Origin: Rodentolepis nana
Taxonomy: Eukaryota; Platyhelminthes; Cestoda; Cyclophyllidea; Hymenolepididae
Assembly (NCBI GenBank): GCA_900617975.1
Contig: UZAE01012615.1
Coordinates: 4,080 to 15,259 of the forward strand
DNA: 11,180 nt
Reading direction: 5' to 3'
The notes beneath the pieces were generated by a model. That model ran no database searches. It saw only the letters and a program-made list of their open reading frames with translations, and was not told the origin of the DNA. Made by a program: the position numbers and the translations under genes. The first letter of the stretch is position 1. Every line of letters starts with the position of its first letter. Positions 8,001 through 11,180 of this stretch are shown here, in pieces.

Positions 8001-9368
8001 ATGAAATGCTATCTCAATAAGTTTCTATTAATATCACAGCTCATTTAAAAAAGAACTTAATTGAAACACCAATTTGGGAAAAAGAGGTTGGTTAGGAGCA
8101 ACTTTGAATCCCCAAATAGGTGGAACATCATAATTAATGGTTTATTAATGACACTTTCAAAGATTCAGGCCTTCTGACGCGACGCTTAACTGGAACCTGT
8201 ACTCCCTTCACACAGCCTAACGGGAAACAATAGAAACTTGAAGCTTCAAGTGGCCCATTAGCAAATAAAATATTCCACCTTTGCTAAAGATCGGCGATTA
8301 TTCAAGAGAATGTGATGGCCAATTAAGTTCTGTAAGTTCAGAAAGCAGTTGAAAGGGAGGGGAGGGGGGAAGTGAGGAAGTAGGATAGTCAATCACACCA
8401 GTTCAATTAATTTCTCTTCCATAGAAGGTCGAATGATTTTGCCCACTATTTAATCTCACCGAGATGCGTATTACTTAATTCAAGCCGAGCTCAAAAGAAA
8501 AACAATTATCAACACAAACCACTTGTGCTAATAGCTTTTCAATGATTCCCATCTTTCCGGCTCATTTTCTTTTCTGAGGGATAAGTAGGTAAATGTGGTG
8601 AATATGTGGAAGGAGGGGGGGCGGGGGCGGGGCCGGGGGGAGGAAGAAGACTCCCTGTGAATCATCATACCATACAAGAGGCAAATAAACTAACGACCTT
8701 TAGCGTCATCCCGCATCTATGTAGCAAACAGGACATGAATATGCATCCATTCCTGGATGGTATGCGCCAGCAGCTGCCGTTACTAAGCAACTTCAACTAC
8801 TACTAGAAACACATAAAAGTGACTCCCTTCTGTTAGTGAATCGCCCAAGTATCATTAAGGAGGGGGTGGGGGGTGATGAATACAAGTCAGTGTACCTTAG
8901 TTTCAGCAATTCGACGTGACTTCTGCCAATCCCAGACAGTGATGGTATGATTTGCAGCCTCGTCAATAACAGCTATCATTGAGCCTCCATCCTAAAAAAG
9001 AAGAAGCAAAAAAAAAATTTGGAGATCGTCAAGAGATTGCCCTCTATCTGGTCGGGCGAAATGAGCTAGCAGTAGTGTGAACCTTACCGTCTTAGAGAAA
9101 GCGAGACAGGCAACAGAATTCTCGAAGATTCCAATACCGATGACATGAAGGGTCTCCAGGCTCACGGAATTCCAAATTCGAATGTGAGGCTTAGAATAAA
9201 AGTACCAATCAAAAGATCAGCAAACGAACTGAGAGCATTTAAACAAAGAAAAAACGCGGTTTTATGTTAACACTTAACCCCCCCCCCCTCCTCACCTTTG
9301 CATCAGACGTTCCAAGTCCCGCTGATTGTCCAGTGGCAATTGTGATTCGATCGGGGTGAATAGCAAGA
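1943..9368 (-). CDS. EML: EML microtubule-associated protein, C-terminal 560 residues (ten exons, 5' partial)
   Basis: EML proteins bind microtubules through a HELP motif and two joined atypical WD40 propellers (the TAPE region). Exons in transcript order: 9368-9296, 9189-9088, 8991-8896, 6566-6432, 6352-6253, 5521-5274, 4431-4044, 3961-3753, 3665-3462, 2071-1943, all with GT-AG borders and matching phases. The joined product is open for 560 residues to a TAA. Against recalled human EML1-4 it is nearly gap-free: IHPDRITIATGQ, RIWNSV, VWDWQK, IGKSHLAFW, EKPKFVLSM, GDSNGNIFLW, GGIFAL, LLSGGGKD, QGHSDEFWAL, VVAVGTASGRW, GKCSGHSSFVLHLDWS, SGDYELLFW, DSDGTDINAVCRSH, GHSSHVTNVNF. The stop falls where the family ends. 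About 21 extra residues sit in the exon at 4044-4431. The N-terminal coiled coil and HELP exons were not found before the right edge. Family assignment is very secure; which vertebrate paralogue it is closest to was not decided. Confidence 0.95.
2072..3107. other. EML intron i/j, non-repeat part
   Basis: No gene or known repeat is seen. Minus-strand frames at 2290-2565, 2490-2672 and 2788-3027 lack any recognisable domain and overlap one another in different frames. A perfect 9-bp inverted repeat with a 4-nt loop lies at 3073-3094, just before the repeat insertion. Confidence 0.5.
3123..3448 (+). mobile_element. SINE-like non-autonomous retroelement, copy 1
   Basis: This element of 326 bp is flanked by a perfect 15-bp direct repeat, ATGATTGGCCTACCT, at 3108-3122 and 3449-3463. 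It begins GGGGTGTGGGATAGACTTAC and ends in an ATAAATAA tail. The body is pyrimidine-rich and carries no protein. Two similar full copies occur at 4549-4864 (-) and 9655-9976 (+). The last 70 nt match the 3' end of the LINE at the right edge. It lies antisense to the EML gene in the intron between exons i and j, starting 13 nt beyond the splice junction. Confidence 0.87.
3462..3665 (-). CDS. EML: EML exon i
   Basis: The exon has 204 nt (68 codons), phase 0 at both ends. It encodes RDVRWATQSCHLGFEVAGIW, PPDSDGTDINAVCRSH, DDFSQVNLF and ends CQLK. Its last two bases and its GTAGGC donor are part of a 15-bp duplication made by the repeat inserted at 3123-3448. Confidence 0.95.
3753..3961 (-). CDS. 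EML: EML exon h
   Basis: The exon has 209 nt, completing the split Asn and leaving in phase 0. It encodes NGQFIAIGGRDNSIYVYSVS, GKCSGHSSFVLHLDWS and SGDYELLFWSASNCKQ, a very conserved blade of the second propeller. The intron before it is 82 nt and the one after it 87 nt. Confidence 0.96.
4044..4431 (-). CDS. EML: EML exon g, with a lineage-specific insertion
   Basis: This is the largest exon, 388 nt: phase 0 in, one base of a split Asn codon out. It encodes VQGHSDEFWALSAHP, TAGRDGNVFLWDSL, VVAVGTASGRW and IQCIAFSP. Between FYPP and VVAVGT it has about 21 residues more than human EML, rich in Asn, Pro and Ser, probably a surface loop between propeller strands. Confidence 0.94.
4432..4534. 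other. EML intron f/g, part between exon g and SINE copy 2
   Basis: This short AT-rich stretch separates the exon g acceptor from the left target-site duplication of SINE copy 2. Nothing else is recognisable. Confidence 0.5.
4549..4864 (-). mobile_element. SINE-like non-autonomous retroelement, copy 2
   Basis: This copy of about 316 bp is in the same sense as the EML gene, in intron f/g. On the plus strand it starts with a TTATTTATTT tail and ends with the head, AAGTCTATCGCACACCTC. It is bordered by 14-bp repeats, GGTAAGTATAATAT (4535-4548) and GGTAAGTAAAATAT (4865-4878), differing at one position, as expected for an ageing target-site duplication. The GATAGACTTACC head motif, the CCGGTTAATAG region, the TATTCGACC string and the TGATAGCTATCA palindrome are all shared with copy 1. 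Confidence 0.85.
4879..5273. other. EML intron f/g, part adjoining exon f
   Basis: No gene or repeat family member is seen. A G-rich tract on the plus strand at 5239-5260 becomes a minus-strand pyrimidine tract ending in CAG soon after the exon f donor. A splice there is not needed, since exons f and g already join without a gap relative to EML proteins. Confidence 0.5.
5274..5521 (-). CDS. EML: EML exon f
   Basis: The exon has 248 nt, completing the split Gly and leaving in phase 0 after 82 codons. It carries HVGGIFALTFSKDGHLLSGG followed by GKD, then YGPVRTL and VGTTQGDILR. This is the junction region between the two propellers. The donor is GTATGT, followed within about 35 nt by a minus-strand pyrimidine tract. 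Confidence 0.95.
5522..6252. other. EML intron e/f
   Basis: This 731-nt intron has no gene. A (GA)n microsatellite occupies 5558-5578 and a GAA-rich patch lies at 5860-5880. Short minus-strand frames at 5852-6040 and 6058-6315 show no domain. Confidence 0.55.
5558..5578 (+). repeat. (GA)n microsatellite
   Basis: This is an uninterrupted GA dinucleotide run of about ten units in EML intron e/f. On the transcribed strand it reads CT and lies about 35 nt upstream of the exon f acceptor, so it could act as an extended pyrimidine tract. Confidence 0.85.
6253..6352 (-). CDS. EML: EML exon e
   Basis: The exon has 100 nt, entering in phase 0 and leaving with one base of a Gly codon. It encodes KYEKPKFVLSMVF and then ENGDLITGDSNGNIFLWTR, the end of the first propeller region. 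The acceptor is CTGTAG and the donor GTATTA. Confidence 0.94.
6432..6566 (-). CDS. EML: EML exon d
   Basis: The exon has 135 nt (45 codons), phase 0 at both ends, and covers IAIDFNPIDANALVTIGKSH, LAFW and KQGIFD. The match to the EML sequence around TCGKSHLYFW...KKQGLFE is collinear. The donor is a strong GTAAGT. The following intron is only 79 nt. Confidence 0.95.
7150..7171 (+). repeat. (GA)n microsatellite
   Basis: This is a run of about nine GA units grading into a purine-rich stretch, within EML intron c/d. Confidence 0.8.
8614..8640 (+). other. G-quadruplex-forming motif
   Basis: Four G-runs of 7, 5, 4 and 6 bases are separated by loops of C, C and CC, all within 27 bases. This fits the canonical quadruplex rule with very short loops. 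It lies on the EML template strand, about 255 nt downstream of exon c in transcription order, so the nascent RNA is C-rich and the opposite DNA strand could form an i-motif. Confidence 0.75.
8896..8991 (-). CDS. EML: EML exon c
   Basis: The exon has 96 nt (32 codons), phase 0 at both ends, and encodes DGGSMIAVID...ITVWDWQKSRRIAETK. VWDWQK is a hallmark EML string. The acceptor follows a T-rich tract and the donor is GTACAC. A 2,329-nt intron, the longest complete one here, follows. Confidence 0.94.
9088..9189 (-). CDS. EML: EML exon b
   Basis: The exon has 102 nt (34 codons), phase 0 at both ends. It encodes PHIRIWNSVSLETLHVIG and continues to LAFSKT, matching the EML segment PHVRIWDSV...IGIGFFD...AFSKS. 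The intron to the next exon is 96 nt and the intron before it 106 nt. Confidence 0.94.
9296..9368 (-). CDS. EML: EML exon a (first seen in window)
   Basis: The exon has 73 nt. It enters with one base completing a split codon and leaves in phase 0, encoding LAIHPDRITIATGQSAG and a short linker. This is an early strand of the first propeller. The acceptor is TTTCAG and the donor GTGAG, the donor being followed at once by an 11-base G-run on the minus strand. It needs a preceding exon ending in two bases of a codon, which was not found in the remaining 1.8 kb. Confidence 0.93.
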
Positions 9369-9654
9369 CTGAAATGACAAAAAAACAAAGAAGTATTGTC
9401 AGTTCCTGAGTCCTAGGACAGTCATTGACTTCTGGAAAGTACTGTGGATTGAGGCAAAACGGTGTGTGAAGCACGAACACTTTCAATCCAACTTTGTCAG
9501 ACCACTAAAATATGCGTTTCAGATAAGTTATTCTTTGAGAATAGGGGAAAGATGCATCGCTGTTGATCCCATCTACTTGCTGAGAAAAGATACCAATCAA
9601 AAAAAGGTGACATGACCAACCACAGAAAATAAGTTCAGTGTGCCCGAACAGCAA
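9369..9654. other. EML intron upstream of exon a, part between exon a and SINE copy 3
   Basis: No gene is visible. A minus-strand frame at 9292-9486 partly overlaps exon a but in a different reading frame and is a shadow. Confidence 0.5.
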
Positions 9655-9976
9655 GGAATGTGCGATTGACTTACCTCCACGTAGTACACCCTGGGCAACG
9701 TATACTCACAAGACAAAAATGTCGATTAACCGGCAGTTGATTCCTCATTTCAAGCTACCATGATCTCACTGTATGTCATATTCGACCCCTTCACAGTACT
9801 CATCTTACCCTTTTCTCTGCCTTTGTGTCTGTCTCTTTTACATCCGTGAATCACACTTCTGTTCCCCCTCTCGACCTTTTCTCACTTTGATGTTCCTCTT
9901 TCCCTCTGTGAAGCCCGAAATCAATTAAAGGGCTAATGATGAAAATCATAAAGCCTGTCATTTGATATAAATAAAT
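9655..9976 (+). mobile_element. SINE-like non-autonomous retroelement, copy 3
   Basis: About 322 bp align with copy 1 from GATTGACTTACCTCCACG through TTAACCGGCAGTTGA, TATGTCATATTCGACCCC and CTCACTTTGATGTTCCTC to the ATAAATAAAT tail. No convincing target-site duplication is visible, so the left border is set by alignment of the head only. It lies in the EML intron upstream of exon a, antisense to the gene. Confidence 0.83.
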
Positions 9977-10852
9977 ATCCCCCACCAAAACCATTGCTAC
10001 CACGTTTGAGAAGCGTAGAGAGAGAGAGAGAGGGGGAGTACGCGACTATCTTCGAAATGCAGAGAGCTACAAATTTAACCCCAGTGCAAAGAAGAGATGC
10101 CAACTGTACAAGGAGAAAATGCTAATGAAGAGGATTCAAAACTTCAAATGGTGGAAAAAATTGGCTCAAGTAGCGCTAAAGTACATTTTTAGACAAAATC
10201 TTAATTCCTACTTCGATCAATATTTACCAAAGTCTTAAACAAAGCGCGGTGAGATTTCATTGAAGCAACGATTAATTAATCGAAGAAAATCCTATTTTGG
10301 CCAAATGATTACCATTTCAAATAATTAAATTATTTTCCCTAAACAATAATAATATTATTCACAAATAAGTAGAGGACTTCATAAAAAACCAAGTTATTAC
10401 AGGTCTTCACTTTAATCAACGCTGTGTCCATGGTTTGAGTAAAACTTCAATAATTTCTCGAAATGAAAACAAGAGTCTGTGTTCTCATTCTCCTTTCCTA
10501 GCAAAAATGATTCAAAAAAAGTTGAGAATACGGTCAAAAAAATATTAAAAGGTACAACATTTGCTTAACCCCTCTATTTCACGCATTATTGTCCAAGACG
10601 TTGCTTGCAAACCGCTCGATTGATTGGAATGTGTGGTGTTATTAACTTCCATTAGAGTACACACACGCATGAAAATCGCTTAAGAGAGAAGCGTTAAATT
10701 TTTATGAGATATTTTCAAACATCCAAATAATTACTACTATGAATTGCCTCTTTGCGTGCAATACAACCGAACACCATTTCACTATTGCCTTCATTTGAGT
10801 TCTGGCAGTATTAAAATGCAACGATTTGTGAAGCAGATGATGTAGATTCTTC
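9977..10852. other. Gene-free AT-rich stretch, presumably EML intron
   Basis: A (GA)n tract lies at 10016-10033. The rest is AT-rich with no open frame and no match to the SINE family. I searched the minus strand for the expected preceding EML exon (GHxDDVKC-type sequence) and did not find it. Confidence 0.55.
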
Positions 10853-11077
10853 TGGGCAAGAATCAAGGTCGTTGCTGAGTTTAGACTACGTACCGGACAC
10901 GATTGCTTGGCAAAACACCTTCACAGATTGGGAGTATACACTCAACCCATATGCCCTCTATGTAACCTACAGGAGGAAATGGAGAAGACCCACCTGATTC
11001 GGTGTCCAGCCCTAAAGACAACGACGGAATGCCAGAGATACTGGGAAGCAAGAAGACAGCTAATGAATTGCTATTAA
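10853..11077 (+). pseudogene. LINE ORF2 C-terminal fragment with CCHC motif
   Basis: 74 codons plus a TAA encode WARIKVVAEFRLRTGHD, then CLAKHLHRLG, and a zinc-binding pattern CX2CX9HX3C (CPLC...H...C), then WEARRQLMNCY. This combination, RLRTGHD just before a CCHC cluster near the ORF2 end, is typical of Jockey/I/R1-type non-LTR retrotransposons. A TGA about 15 nt upstream of the first codon and absence of reverse transcriptase or RNase H upstream show a strongly 5'-truncated insertion. The reading frame itself is undamaged, suggesting that the copy is not very old. The exact clade cannot be set from this fragment. Confidence 0.85.
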
Positions 11078-11180
11078 TTAACTGCTATAAATCTACCTCC
11101 CCCCCACCCTTGGGGGAAGCTGAAGTCAAGTTTAAGGGCTAATGATAAATATCATAAAACCTGCCATTTGAAATAAATAA
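11078..11180 (+). mobile_element. LINE 3' UTR and tail shared with the SINE-like elements
   Basis: After the ORF2 stop and a C-rich segment containing CCCCCACCC and TTGGGGG, the sequence from about 11115 is collinear with the last 70 nt of the SINE-like copies: GAAGTCAAG, AAGGGCTAATGATA, ATCATAAAACCTGCCATTTG and the terminal AATAAATAA. The window ends inside or at the tail, so the target-site duplication cannot be seen. Confidence 0.83.

Larger units (their letters stand above)
6567..8895. other. EML intron c/d (2.3 kb)
   Basis: No gene, RNA or member of the SINE family is seen in this long intron. It holds purine or pyrimidine microsatellites at 6739-6770 (CT-rich), 7150-7171 and 7838-7862 (GA-rich), and four G-tract clusters on the plus strand at 7731-7746, 8355-8369, 8614-8640 and 8859-8873. 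Plus-strand frames at 7594-7809 and 8606-8806 have no recognisable domain; the second starts within the G-rich tract. Confidence 0.6.

Noticed and set aside
8606..8806. A 66-residue plus-strand frame beginning with Gly and Ala repeats
   Set aside because: The start is translated from the G-rich quadruplex tract; the remainder has no recognisable features.
1..11180. Hammerhead ribozymes, as found in some flatworm SINEs
   Set aside because: No CTGANGA core paired with a GAAA and suitable stems was seen in any copy of the repeat family.

Overview
The window is animal nuclear DNA: split genes with GT-AG introns, non-LTR retroelement debris and GA/CT microsatellites. Two spliced protein genes can be read, converging tail to tail. 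Introns of only 30 and 40 nt in one gene, next to introns above 2 kb in the other, recall flatworms (trematodes, cestodes). That placement is inference; nothing here proves the species.

Layout. 1-340 is a degenerate tandem repeat field. It runs into an array (351-512, inside 340-545) built from the head of a SINE-like element. 546-945 is AT-rich with no gene. 946-1453 (+) is a compact three-exon gene for a UBC13/UBE2N-like ubiquitin E2 whose catalytic cysteine position is histidine. 1454-1942 holds the convergent 3' ends, with opposed AATAAA signals about 30 bp apart. From 9368 down to 1943 (-) lie the last ten exons of an EML (echinoderm microtubule-associated protein-like) gene: 560 residues of the tandem WD40 propeller region, matching the EML fold almost without gaps from the first propeller to the stop codon. 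Its N-terminal exons (coiled coil, HELP motif) lie beyond the right edge or were not found.

The EML introns hold a repeat family of about 320 bp: copies at 3123-3448 (+), 4549-4864 (-) and 9655-9976 (+), two with visible target-site duplications. The last 330 bases (10853-11180) are the 3' end of a LINE: the C-terminal CCHC region of its ORF2, a stop, and a 3' tail of about 70 nt that is nearly the same as the tail of the 320-bp elements. This looks like an autonomous/non-autonomous partnership. The 3123-3448 insertion duplicated an EML exon-intron junction, so two identical 5' splice sites now flank it.

The observations most worth following are the cysteine-less UBC13-like protein, the LINE/SINE tail sharing with its conserved hairpin, the duplicated splice donor, the array of identical 32-bp cores at 351-512, and a strong G-quadruplex motif at 8614-8640. 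All gene calls rest on reading the translations and recalled family alignments; no database search was run.
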